Part shown: one piece after another, positions 45,947 through 58,177 of the stretch
Layout: each line of letters starts with the position of its first letter
Position numbering within the stretch: the first letter of the stretch is position 1
Assembly: GCA_907165065.1 (NCBI GenBank)
Contig: OU015542.1
Span: forward strand, 496,001 to 560,000
Length of the DNA stretch: 64,000 nt
Source: Caprimulgus europaeus
Lineage: Eukaryota > Chordata > Aves > Caprimulgiformes > Caprimulgidae
Direction of reading: 5' to 3'
Position numbers and translations under genes: made by a program
The notes under the pieces: generated by a model
Told to the model about the DNA's origin: nothing
What the model saw: only the letters and a program-made list of their open reading frames with translations
The model's database searches: none

Positions 45947-47412
45947 AGCTAAACCACACCTTATCAGCTTTGAAAGGTCTTGGAGAACGGGACAGGTGTC
46001 TGAAGGACAATAACCTATGTCACTCCAACCTTCAAAAAGGGCAAGAAGGAGGATCCAGGCAACTACAGGCCAGTCAGCCTCACCTCTGTCCCCGAGAAGG
46101 TGATGGAACAGATCATTCTTGATAACATCTCTAAGAAATTGGAAGAAGAGAAGGTTATCAGAAGTAGTCAACATGATTTCACTAAGGGGAAATCATGCTT
46201 GACTAATCTGGGAGCCTTCTATGATGTCCTCCAAAGCTGAGTAGATGAGGGGAAAGTAGTGGATGTTGTCTACCTTGATTTCAGCAAGGCTTTTGATACT
46301 GTCCCCCACAACATCCTTGTAGCAAAGCTCAGAAGGTCTGGGATGGATCAGTGGATGGTGAGGTGGATTGAGGACTGGCTGACTGGCAGAGCTCGGAAGG
46401 TTGTGATCAGTGGTGCAGAATCCAGTTGGAAGCCTGGAACTAGCAGGGTTCCCCAGGGGTCGGCACTGGGTCTGGTCTTGTTCAACATCTTCATCAAGGA
46501 CGTGGATGTAGGGACAGAGTCTGCCCTCAGCCAGTTTGCTGATGATACGAAGTCGGGAGGAGTGGCTGACACAGCAGAAGGCTGTGCTGCCATCAGAGAG
46601 ACCTGGACACACTGGAGAGTTGGGTGGAAAGGAACCTGATGAGGTTCAACAGGAACAAGTGTAGGGTCCTGCACCTAGGGAGGAATAACCTCACTGACCA
46701 GGACAGGTTGGGGGTGACCTGCTGGAGAGGAGCTCTGCAAAAAAGGACCTGGGAGTGCTGGTGGACAGCAGGTTGGCCATGAGCCAGCAGTGTGTCCTGT
46801 GGCCAGGAAGGCAAACAGTGTCCCAGGGGTATTAAAAAGAGCGTGGCCAGCAGGTCCAGGGAGGTTCCCCCTCTACTCTGCCCTGGTGAGGCCACATCTG
46901 GAATACTGTGTCCAGTTCTGGGCTCCCCAGTTCAAGAGGGACAGGGAACTGCTTGAGAGAGTCCAGTGGAGGCCACAGAGATGATGAGGGGCCTGGAGCA
47001 TCTCCCGTACGAGGAGAGGCTGAGAGAGCTGGGACTGTTCAGGCTGGAGAAGAGCAGCCTGAGAGGGGATCTGATCAATGTCTGTAAATACCTGAAGTGT
47101 GGGGGCCAGATGGATGGGGCCAGTCTCTTGTCGGTGGTGCCCAGTGACAGGACAAGGGGCAATGGGCACAAACTGGGACACCAGGAGTTCCAGACAAACT
47201 TAAGGAAAAACTTCTTCACTGTGAGGATGACAGAGCCCTGGGACAGGCTGCCCAGAGAGGGTGTGGAGTCTCCATCTCTGGAGATGTTCAAACCCACCTG
47301 GACACTTTCCTGTGCAACCTGGTGTAGGGAACCTGCTTTGACAGGGGGGTTGGACTGGATGAACTCCTGAGGTCCCTTCCAACCCCACCAGTCTGTGGTC
47401 CTGTGATTCTGT
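45947..47412 (+). mobile_element. CR1 LINE, longest copy, inserted in an older CR1
   Basis: About 1,466 bases of ORF2 plus the 3' end. In order: the FKKGKKEDPGNYRPVSLT-like block near 46030-46085, [15 protein letters not shown] (46268-46312), VPQGSALG (46448-46471), the catalytic FADDT (46535-46549), the [11 protein letters not shown]-type block near 46650, the RVQW/EERLRELG block near 46960-47040 and SDRTRGNG near 47150. The 3' tail ends GTCCTGTGATTCTG. A TGA at 46238-46240 replaces a usual arginine codon, and at least one later frame change separates the core from the C-terminal part. It is 5'-truncated and cannot be active. Confidence 0.95.
46241..46639 (+). pseudogene. CR1 ORF2 reverse-transcriptase core, broken
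   Basis: The best-kept coding piece of the CR1 above. It starts after the TGA at 46238 and covers the reverse-transcriptase palm: LDFSKAFD with the first catalytic aspartate, GVPQG-type motif (here RVPQGSALG), and FADDT with the aspartate pair needed for DNA synthesis. The key catalytic residues are present. The frame ends at 46639 by a frame change, and the thumb and C-terminal parts continue in other frames. The CR1 endonuclease domain is absent through 5' truncation. Confidence 0.85.
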
Positions 47413-47842
47413 TTCCTTGTGTTCGGATGGAATTTCGTGTTTCACTTTGTGTCCATTGCCTCTTGTGCTGCCACTGGGCAGCACTGAGAAAAGTCCGTCT
47501 CCCTGTTCTCTACACCCTCCTATCAGTTATTTATACTTATTGATAAGATCCCTCCTGAGCCTTCTCTTTTGCAGGCTGAACAATCCCAGCTCCTGGAGCT
47601 TCTCCTCGTAGAAAAGGTGCTCCGGTCCCTTAATCGTCTTACTGGCCCTTTGCTGCACTCATTCCATTAAGTCCGTATTTTTCTTGTTCTGAGGAGTCCA
47701 CAGCTGGACCCAGCACTTCAGATGTGGCCTTACCAGTGCTAAACAGAGGGAAAGATCACCTCCCCCGATCTGCTGGCAATGCTCTGCTCTACCAGGACTT
47801 CTGGGCTGCGAGGGTGCATTGCCAACTCATGGTCAACCACTA
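47413..47842 (-). mobile_element. older CR1, 5' part (right half of the split copy)
   Basis: Begins exactly where 45748-45946 breaks off and continues through the CR1 C-terminal ORF2 blocks (GAGCCTTCTCTTTTGCAGGC near 47555, CAGCACTTCAGATGTGGCC near 47712) to the MSQQ-region counterpart near 47825. It is more diverged than the inserted copy, as expected for the host of the insertion. Confidence 0.85.
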
Positions 47843-47864
47843 ACATTAATGTGTTTGAAGACCA

Positions 47865-47965
47865 GTGGTCTAGTGGAAGGTGTCCCTGCTGGGAGGAGAG
47901 GGGGATTGGAACTTGATGATCTTTAAGGCCCCTTCCAACCCAAACCAGTCTGGGATTTTATGATT
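47865..47965 (+). mobile_element. very short CR1 3' end
   Basis: TGGTCTAGTGGAAGGTGTCC to GGGATTTTATGATT, the last 100 bases of a CR1 on the plus strand. It starts about 20 bases after the split minus-strand CR1 and is an independent, extremely 5'-truncated insertion. Confidence 0.92.
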
Positions 47966-50900
47966 AGCCCATTTTACTTCTTTTATTTAAAAAATGGAAA
48001 ACAAAGCAAATTGCACAGTGAGTTTCCTCATCATTATTTGCTTTCACAAACCACCACCAGTGTAAGAGAATGAAACCTGTAATCCGAGTTGCACTATTGC
48101 TCCTCTGGGCATGTATCACTGATGGAGAGCACCACTGGGCTCTGCCATTCAGCAGCTCCTGCCAAGAGCTATCAAAGCTGGCAGCTGTTTTACACCCTCA
48201 GCATTTCTTACCTTGTGCCTGGATCACTGCTGCAAAACTAAGGCAGCATCCCTTAGAAAAATTTAAGGGAATTTTGCTGAGTGCAGGATGTAGCCTGGCA
48301 TTAAAACCTCCCAGAAGAGCGAGGTTAGCTAACAATTACTGCTTCATGAGCAAGTCAGAGAAAGATTCACTTTCTATCCAGAGAGACTAATTATAAAATG
48401 AAAGCCAAGGGCGCAAACAAACAGTCAGGGTGGATAAAAAGGAATTGTTAGGGAAAAAAAAAACAAACCACAAAGCCTCAGCACATGGGTTTCCTAGTGT
48501 TGGCTTGATAACTCTAATGTTTAATTTGTTGGAGACCAAGAGGGACATTTCTGTTGTAGGTCTGACCTTCATTTTGCTCTCTTTTTAAGAGGTTTGAAAT
48601 ATTGGAAGTTAATGTTTCATGGAGGAACACAGTATCTAATAGAAATCCAGAGATGTGTAGCCACTGAATTCTGTGGGATGTGGAAGTGTGTAAGTAGTTA
48701 GTCAGCCCTGTCTCCTCAGATGCCTTTTTCTTCTTTGTAAAAATCCCTGCTTGAGTTTCTCAGGGTCCTGCTTCCCCCAGGCACACAGTATTTCAGCTTT
48801 TGGATTGGCTGATACATCTTGCGTGGAGTAAAAAGGCTTGAATTTGGGCCATTTCTTTTCACTAGATAATGGGTGGAATCTGACAATATTTAACTGGATA
48901 GCCTTGTTGCTTATTTTAGTGTCATGAGGAGCAGATATTTTTCCTCACTGAGTGTTCCTAGGTTGTTTCCCTTTAACCTTTAATTTACAGATTGGTCTCC
49001 ACTGTGGGTTACATGAAATCACGAGGGTGAACCTCTAAAGCCTGAGGAGTCTCCTCAAAGAGACATGGGTGTGTTCATGCATGAGGAGACATCGTTCCAA
49101 AGGCTAAGATGGGGCAAAGAAGTAACAAGTCCTGCCAGTTTAATGTAATAAGGCCTTACTGAGAGCAGGAGCTGCCACAGTGCCCTTAGCAGTGTGCTGG
49201 CACCCTCCTGAGACTGCCTCCCGCCCCAGGAGTGTTGTCTCCACACTGAGAGAGGTAGTTCAACCCTGGGCAGGAGGACTTGTGTTGCTTTGTCAGGATG
49301 GGAAGGGAGGGAAATCGCTCACAGCTGTGCCAGTGAAGGAGTTAACTATTCTCACCTTGTGCCGTTACTTCCTTACAGATGAAGCGACAAAAATGTGGTC
49401 TCTTTCTGTGTCTCATGCTTTATTAAACCCTAAGGGCCACATCTTGCTTTCACCTCCATGTGTGAGATGAGGTGAAAGTCACACGGATGTGGCTGGGTTT
49501 CTGTGGTGTGTCTGGGAACAGGAGCAGAGCCTCCTTTTCAGCTTAACCCTGCAGGTTTTCTGGTTTGGATTTTTCTGTTTTGCTCATGGGTGCACAGCCA
49601 TCTGCCCCTCTGCTACAGTGCTCTCTGCCATCTGTCCTAGGAAAACAAAATAACTGCAAACCCCACATGCTCACAGGCTGCAGAGGTAACAGCTGAGATG
49701 TTACTGAACGTGCTGAACAGGAGGCATCAGAGTATTAATTTGCTCCAGGAGTCTTCTCTGAGTGGTGAGTGTCTAACCTGAGCTGTTTGGGCACATTCAG
49801 CCAAAGGAAAGTTTAGACACTGAAACAAGCAGAGATGCTGCTTCGGGCTGTGCGTCATATGCAGCAGGAACCTACTGCCTACCTGTTGCCTACAGGGACG
49901 TGGCATGAGGGCTCCAATGAAAGGGAACTCCTCCTCCAGGTGCTGCTGATATCTAGGAGATGGTGCTCAGACACCCAAGATGGTTCAAGGGAAGCTGGTT
50001 GCTAACAAAGCCGTGTTCTACAGCGCTGACCTGGCCAGCATCCTGCTGGGATATGTGGTGAGGGTAACCACAGCCATCCAACATCTGCCAGTGGTTCTCT
50101 CTGGAGGGATGAAGCCCTGGGAAAGGAACTGCCCTTTCTCCCGGCATCCTCTTTCTCCTGGAGTCTTCTTCCTCCTTCGATCTTCTTCCTCCTGGGGTCC
50201 TTGCTCGCCGCAGGACATACCACAGACATCTCAACCCAGTGCAGGCTTCACAAAGCTCTGCACTGGCAGCTCACAGCGGTGGGAAATGCTGCTGAAGAGT
50301 GAGGGCTGACACGGTGCCTCCTGCACCCTCAGAAGATGGATCTGGGTGCATGGCAGCTCTGCAGGCATGAGCTGAAGGGGCGGTTGGAAAGAAACAAAGA
50401 ACCATCCCCAACAACCTGGAGGTCCAAGCTCTAGGGGAGGGAACTTGGACATGACCCCGCTGTCCTGCTGGGTGATGACCCTGCTATCCTGCCAGGTCAT
50501 GCAGACACAAGTGTGGTATGAGGACAGAGGAGTAGCCACAGAGGTTACAGGGAAGCCTGTGATGGTCACAGAAGCCTGGGAGCTGCTGCTGAGGACAGCT
50601 CTGGCCTCGTTGAGGCAGATGGATATAAATCACAAAGCTGCAAGGACAATTCTCTTTACTCAAAAGGCAATGCAGGTTCTTGCTGTCATGTTTTCTCTCT
50701 GAAACCTCCCTTCTTTTTGTCCTGCCTTCAATGTAGCACAGGGAACACCCTGAAACTGTGTGTGCCTTCATCCTACGTGAGACAAGAGGTGACATGAAGC
50801 TACTGGTCCTCGACTTTATACAGCATAGGAGAGCAGGACTGGCCAGACACGTGCCTCTGTTCAAGGCAAAACTTGGCCAAACTCTGCAGGGAGAGCAGCC

Positions 50901-52148
50901 CCTGAAGAACTTTCCTGTGCAGGGACATCTAAATGTCTCAAAATGCTGAACCAAAATATGTGAACTAATCCTGATGTTTTTAGCAGAGGTAAAACAAGAC
51001 AAATTATTTTATTTCTCAGTCACCAGCCAATGCACAGGCAGGGAGTCTGGTATGAGATTTCACATGGCCCTGTGCTTTTTTCCAGTCTTTCTTCCTTTCT
51101 GCTTGTGGGTAAGGAGGCAGCCAGCAGCAGAGCTGTCCTGTCCTGTTCCCCCACAGGGCTTTGAGGTGGCAGGGGTTCTGTGAACACCACAGCCTTTTCA
51201 GAGAACTGAGGAACTATCCCTGAAAGCCCATGATTGCCGGTTGGGATGCAGCAGAAGGCAGGTTGGAAAACACATGATAGCTTTGTGGGCCTAAAATGCT
51301 TAGGGCAAAACTCCTTGACAATTTTACTCCATGAAGGGCTCTTTTTCACCTTGTTTCTGTCCCAAGGCTTTTAATAGCTCCAGCCTTGATCTCTTCACCA
51401 ACACATGAATGACAGCTGCAGAAGAACTATAGCATTTTAATTGACATTTGTGTTTAAAAGCTCAACTATAATTAGAGGCAAGTGAATCATCTGTAAGAAA
51501 TAATTAACTCAGGCCCTGTTGCCTTTCCTCTTCTTCATGAATTTTCTGTGAACAGGTTGCTACACTCACAAGCTCATTCTTCATTCAGGCTTAGTCACAG
51601 GTTTTCTCGGGCAGATTTTTTGGTCTGCTGCCGGTGTGCCAGCAGCCAGCAGCAGGGTTGGGATTTCCCACCATGCTGGTCAGTGACATGAGCCATGCAC
51701 TGCCATTCCCAGCCCTTGACTGCATGGTGTGGGGAAGCAACCGTGATGGTGTGGGTGTGAATTTTATATCCAAGTACAGGAGCATGTGGTTTAAAATGGG
51801 TGTGCTGAGCCAGAGAGCTGTGATGGGCTGGCTGCTGTGGTAGCAGGAGGGGTGGACCACCTTCTCTGGGCTTGTTTGGCTTTGTACCTGCTTAAACCAC
51901 AGTGGGCCCCTCTGAAATCGAGGACCTGGTGACTCTACCACCTGCTTCATTCCTGCAAACAGGAGAAATGTGCCATCTCACCGCTCTCTTCACAAGAATC
52001 TCCCCATCTGTTGCTTCCTGCCCTGTGGCATGGGGTCTCCCCGTGGACCTTCAGTTGCAGTTTATGGTGCTGGTGTGGACCTTGCCTATTGCTGGAATGC
52101 CTCTGATGGACCAACCACCTTCCTGAAACACCTGGAGTGCAGAATGGT
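47966..52148. other. unique sequence, nothing recognised
   Basis: No repeat family, RNA gene or convincing exon was recognised. 48400-49000 is AT-rich. Confidence 0.45.
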
Positions 52149-52766
52149 TGTGGTGGTTTCACTTGGCAGACAGCCAAGCACCACAAAGCTGCTCGCTCAC
52201 TCTCCCCTGCCCCGGGGAATAGAGGAGAGAACTGGAGGGATAAAGGTAAAGAGACTTGTAGGTTGAGATAAGAACAATTTAATAATTGAAATAAAATAAA
52301 ACTTTAAATAATAATGACAATAATCATGGTAATAATAGTACGAATAGAGTATACAAATGAGGGATGCACAGGGCAGTTGCTCACCACCTGCTGAGAGATG
52401 CCCAGCCCATTCCTGGAGAGTGTGAAAATCTCAAAACTGAAACCAAAATCCTGGGGGAGAGAGAGCATTCCAGTTGCCCTCATTAATATACTGACCATGC
52501 TGTGATATGATATGGAATATCCCATCGGCATATCCCAGTGCCAGTTTGGGTCTGCAATACTATACCTGCTCCCCTGCCCTCACCAGTTGCTTCTGCACCT
52601 GCAGGCTAGCAAAAAAACCAGCAGGGAAGTTGGAAAGTCCTTGATCCTCCAGCAACAACTAAAAACATTAGTATGTTATCAGCACTCTTCTCACACGGAA
52701 TCCAAAACACAGCACTATTCTAACTACTGAGAGAAAACTATCTCTGTCCCAGCTGAAAGCCAGACA
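52149..52766 (-). mobile_element. solo LTR, same family as 1906-2315
   Basis: The plus strand starts TGTGGTGGTTTCACTTGGC and ends CTGAAAGCCAGACA, giving TG...CA termini. It has the AT-rich tract (52265-52350) and the internal block GATATGGAATATCCC shared with its sisters. No convincing target duplication was seen. Old and broken; no internal viral region adjoins it. Confidence 0.83.
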
Positions 52767-55058
52767 GTAGCCCAGGAACCAGCTCCTGGAGCGGCTTGGT
52801 GTGAATGCCCACCTCAGCCTGCAGAAATGCTGCAGCCCAAGCTACTGCTGGTGTCCCACAGGCAAAGCTGGGGCCAACAGCCACCCTGGAGAGATGGGAG
52901 CTGGTCATTGTGCACTACCGCTGCCCCGTGCACCCTGGCACAGTGTGAGGGGCAGAACCATGCTTGTCATTGCGTAAATTTCACAAAGAACTTTTCTTTC
53001 TTATACAGAATTCAACACTTTATATACATATGTTTTTGTTTTCTAACATTTATCTTTTAAGTCCTTGTTTGCTGTTTTGCATTTAAGCTTATTTCTTCAT
53101 GAAAGCCTGATGCAAAGCCTGATGAAGCCAAATTTGCTGTGAGTAATTGTTATGTCTTTAGCAATCTTAATATGGCTTTTTAAACAAGTCATGTGTTTTT
53201 CATCCAGGAATATCAAGAAACAAGTGCTGAAAATTCTTTGACTTTTTATTTACTTGCTATTAGTGGCCTAGACAAAGAACTTGCAGTTTGTATATAGCTG
53301 TGGAGTCTAATCCAATCTAGTCCATCTATCTATCTGATACACTTGCCTGGGCAATCAGCCACAGCTTGATAACTGGGAGGGTATAGAGTTCATCTGCCAA
53401 ATAGCTGGAATGACAAAAAGGACAGAAGCTGAAAAGCAATTATTAATTGATGTGGTTTTGATTGAAGTCAGCTGCTATTGATCATCTATCTGCTCAAATG
53501 AATGAAGCTCATAATGTAATCTTTCTGCTGAACATTGATACACCACGCACCGTGCACCTTCCTCATTGATCTGATGTACATAGGCAAAGTTATTTCGCAT
53601 CCCATTACATGAAAATCAATAATGAGATCATATTATACAATCTGAGGTCCAACCATGGCACTTTCATTAAGGTATGCAGCACGCTGTCACCACAACAGAG
53701 GGATTAATTCGAGGCACTCTCAGTTGACATCAGTCTGTGGGATGCATGTGTGTGTATAAAATGTGGATGTATATGTGGATGTGTGTGCATAAAATTAAAC
53801 CTGCTACTTTGAAATCATGCTATACCAGCCAATAAGCAGTTTTGCAAGATATTTTGTATTAAAATCTGTTCAAATGTTTTTTCTAAATGCTTCTGCGTCT
53901 TCTCTGTGAAATTGCTGTAATTCATTCTACAGAGATTTTTATACTGCACCATATGCTTCCAAACCATAGCTGTTTTACCTCATTAGCATAACCATGTGAT
54001 AAAATTAGAGCAAGGTCTCGATGCAGTGTCCTGCCACGGTGCTGCGCCAGCTCACATCCAAACTTGGGATCTGCTGTGGGCGGGCTGGCGCACGCACCGT
54101 CAGGTTTCATGGCAGGGTCTTTGATGAGCTGCAGGAGCTGCCCTGCATGAGCATCTCAGGGTGGTACCACCCAGCAGCTGCAGGCACTTACTGAACCAGG
54201 ATCACGGCCCAGCCACCACCGGGAACACAACCTCTGGCTGGAGATGGGGACCATGATATTACCTGGCCACAGCCACAGTCCCATGTGCTGCTCATACATT
54301 TTTAAACCCCTGCAGTCTTCACTGCCCAAGTGCCTCTGGGTTTTCTGTTCCCACCAGCTCACATGTTCTTTAGCAACAGTGTGGGAGCAACTCTTCATCT
54401 TTCTACTTTCTACCTTCCTACCCATGTTCCCAAAATCTTCTCAAATCCAGCTCAGAAGTTTGTTTTCTGTGAATCTGCTTGGAAAGGGCCCTCCCTGCTC
54501 TGCAGCAGCTCCCGTCTATGTTTATGTGGACTTTTTTTTCAAGGTTTCTAAAACATTCAAATTATTTCCTGGATATTTTCTCAAATTCTGACAAAGTATC
54601 TCTGCTCCATATGTTGCTGATTCATGTTATGTCACTGATGGGTAATCAGTGTCAGGACTGCAAGAGATGCATGTTGGCTTTATGCAGTTATCTTTCATCT
54701 TGCTGAGCAGCTTGCTGCTTCTCCAACAGGAGCAATAATAATGTTGGCAACAGCCAGAGAGATGTCCCACCATTTCCTGGTTGGGATAAGGTCACTTTTT
54801 GTTCTGAGTTGCAAGCGAAGCACTTTGGGACCTCCAGTGGAATTTGAATGAAACAAGAAAGCTATGTTTGTATCTTTTGCAAATGTCTCATTCTCTAAGA
54901 GCAGTTTACACCAGAACAACCCTGTCTGGGATTTTTTTTTTTCATTTGGGACTAATCCATTTACCTAATGAAACTGCTGAAAAAATTCTGTACATTTTCT
55001 CTGTAAATCATCATTTAAAGCCATCATTTAAAAGAAAGACAGATGTGGCTTATTGGTA
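52767..55058. other. unique sequence; part may be conserved noncoding
   Basis: 53230-53720 is AT-rich, repeat-free and dense in short homeodomain-like ATTA/TAAT cores. No exon was recognised. Confidence 0.35.
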
Positions 55059-55163
55059 TCTGTCTGCCTGTTTATCTGTCTGTCTATCTGTCCATCCATC
55101 CATCCATCCATCCATCCATCCATCCATCCATCCATCCATCTATCCACTTACCTATCTATCTCC
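55059..55163. repeat. compound tetranucleotide microsatellite
   Basis: TCTG/TCTA units lead into about 12 perfect TCCA units (55091-55140) and back to TCTA units. Confidence 0.97.
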
Positions 55164-57620
55164 CATCTTTAAGGGTAACTAAACACTTCCCAGGTAAATC
55201 AAATCTGCATTTGGATGGAGACTCATTCATTCACAACAGCTGAGCCCACTAAAAGCAGATTCTTGCCATAAAAGTCACTTGATGCTGTGGGTGAATTACT
55301 AATCCTTGTAAACACTGTGTTTCTAGATGTAATTTATCCTAATTTAGCTCTTGTTATTGTCTTGTGTATTGTCTCTGAATAAGGCAATCTTGAAAATGCA
55401 GTCTCAGATACAGTAATGCATACTGAATGTCTGCAGCAGAGTTACCATGAGTGTTTGCAGCACCTCTTCTCTACCTGATAGTTCAAGAAGGATTGTTTTG
55501 AGCTGACACATTCTTACAAAATACAATTTTAGAAGGCTTTGGTCCCCAAAATGGTATTTTTACAATAAAAAATTAACAGCATTCCATAATTGTCTGGCAT
55601 CGGACAACTATTATTCTGGGGACAATTTTTAGAAATGTTTAGGCTGTTTTGATACTGACTTTCCACATCCCATCCACTCCTCCAATCTGTGCCAATCCTC
55701 CCTGCACAGAGTCCCAGAACCCTGAGAAACACCACTGGTCTCTGTCACGAGGCACCTGCCCCCGCAGATGCTGTAATTCCACATATGAGCACTTGGTACT
55801 TCTCGTTGATTAATTACCACATGTGTTCTGCTTCTTTCTCACAGAAAGTGACACACACATGTAATGCCTCATCAGCCACTGGTTATCCCTGTCAGATATC
55901 CCCCTTTTCAAATCAGAACTTTCCACTGCATGGCTTGAGGTGCTGTTCCTTAACCTGAATGAGCTCACCATGCCCAGAGCTGATGCTGAAAAAAGGCAAA
56001 TCCTAAGATAGCCTCATCCTTGGGTGAAAAACTACTTGGGAATGTCAGATGGCAAACAAAGCAGTGAAGGAGCTGCAGCTGAAAGCCAGCATCTGTCTGA
56101 GCCTGAATTCCAGTGCCTCCTTGCTGCTGGATGGGAAAGAAAGAGGCTGGAGCATCACTGGTCTGAAGTGGTCACCTTTCCTCTCTGGGACATAGCAGCT
56201 GGTTGTGCCAGGGTCAGACTCCTCCGTCTGTTGGATGTCTTCTATGGGCCAGCTGGAGCCTCCTGGAGTTCCCAAGAGGGATTCCAATGAGCAGTGGTAG
56301 GTGCAGCTCCCCGTGAGGTCCTGGGGCTGGCGCCAAGTTCCTGTGTGTGATGGGTTGGATTAGCTGCACTGGTTGGGGAACAACTCTGGGCATGGGGCCC
56401 CCAGTGCTACCTCTGCCACCACAGCTGGTCACTGGGTTGAGTACCATCCTGCAAGGCACTAACCAAGCCATGGGAGATCTCCCTCGATGGCTTAAGGCCC
56501 ATCACTCTAGACCCAGCTTTTCCTCTTCCTGACATGTCATGGGCCATGCTGGTCTCAGACAAGCAGAGGTAAGGAGGGACAGAACGATGCTGAAGTTTGG
56601 GATGTCTGTGTGTGAGATTACCCGCTATTTCAGGTGTGGTGAGCACAGCCCTGCAGCCCTGTGTGTGCAGGTTGCCAGCAGTGACCAGCCGGGTGGGCTC
56701 CTGGGTGCATCTGCTCTCCTGGTTCACTCCTGCAACAATGCAAGGGATGGTCCTCAGCTTCTTTAGGGCACCTGTGAGTAGCTGTGAAGATGAAGGTAGC
56801 CCTGCAGGGAGTTGATGGCACATTGGGAATGCTTTCTCATGTAGACAAGCCCCCCAAGACTCTTTTGTACCCATCACCTTCCTCACTCTGCTTCATCACC
56901 AGACTGGAACTGCACCGTCAGCTCTTTCCATAGGGACCCTGTTGAGTGTTGCCACCCCTGAGCTCCCTGGGGTTTTCCCTTTCTTTTGGCTCCTGCCTGG
57001 TAACCCAACTCTGCCTCAATTGACCCTGCTTAAGTGCCACTTAACAACAAATTATAGCCAGCAATTTTGAAGCTTCTGTCTCTGATTATTTACATGTGTT
57101 TGTTCCTGGATGCTGCTCCAGCCTCAGAAGGTGGTAAACAGGCAGAAATTAGCAAAGAAAAAAACAAAAATGCAATTTACTTCTGGTGTAATAGCCCAGC
57201 ACCATGGGGGGGTGGGGCATGGCTACAGCTGGGATGGTTGTGCTCCATCCTCCCTTTCACCCACCTGGGCTGGGGTCTGTTGTGGGGTCAGATCTCTGAG
57301 GCATCACTGCCTGTGGCTGTGGCTGCACTGAAGGGATGGTCCCTGCACTTTCACACTGCTCCTGTTGCTAAGACAACTCCTCCTTTTGGCTGTCAGAGCT
57401 CTGATCCACAGCTAGTGGGGTAGTGGGAATGATGAGAAAGTGAGCGCTATCCTGGAAGGGTGCTGGTGTTGAATAAAACTGAGCAGGATCAAGGCAGGGC
57501 TCAAAATTCACCTGGGCATCATGCTGTGCATGTGTGCACGCCAGCAGAGAGGCCACAGGAGGTGCTGGGGCAGAGGTGCAGAGGAATAATGCTAAATCTG
57601 GGGGTGGGTGCAAAAGGCTC
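55164..57620. other. unique sequence, nothing recognised
   Basis: No repeat family, RNA gene or convincing exon was recognised. Confidence 0.45.
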
Positions 57621-58084
57621 TGTGGGAGCTTAACTTGGCTGGCAGCCAAACACCGCACAGCCGCTTGCATCCCCCTCCCTCCCCCCGCACCCGGGAAACA
57701 GGGGAGAGAGTCGGAAGGGTAAAGGTAAAGAGACTTGTAGGTTGATATAAAAACATTTTAATAATTAGAGTAAAATAAAATTAAAATAGTAATGACAATA
57801 CTTGTTTTGTATATGCATACATATAAATGAGTGATGCACAGTACAATTGCTCACCACCCACCAATAGCGATCCTGGAGGTGTGAAAAGGAACCCCAAACC
57901 CAAAACCACAATCCCAGAAAAGTCCTTCCCCCCTCCCAGTCCTTTGCACTTGCAAACAATCCAAACATGATGCCCTTATACCTCATCAACATTCTTCTCA
58001 TAACAAATCCCTCAGTGAAACCAAAATACAGCGCTTTCTAGCTACTAAGCAGAAAATTAACTCTATTCTAGCAAAACCAGGAGA
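57621..58084 (-). mobile_element. solo LTR, same family as 1906-2315
   Basis: Starts TGTGGGAGCTTAACTTGGC, shares the GTAGGTTGATATAAAAACAT and TTAATAATTAGAG blocks with the copies at 52149 and 58178, and ends near AAAACCAGGAGA. No target duplication was seen. Old and shorter than its neighbour. Confidence 0.8.
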
Positions 58085-58177
58085 GTGCACGGGGCACCAC
58101 CATGTTGGTTTGAAGAGGGGACAGCCAGTGAGCAGTGCTCAATCCTGCCCAGGGTGAACCTGTTTGCTGTGTCTGGC
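58085..58177. other. 93-bp spacer between two LTRs
   Basis: Non-retroviral sequence. The right LTR has its own target duplication, so this is host DNA and not a shrunken proviral interior. Confidence 0.6.

Noticed and set aside
55091-55140. Regularly spaced repeats as a CRISPR array
   Set aside because: It is a plain TCCA microsatellite without spacers, in a vertebrate genome.
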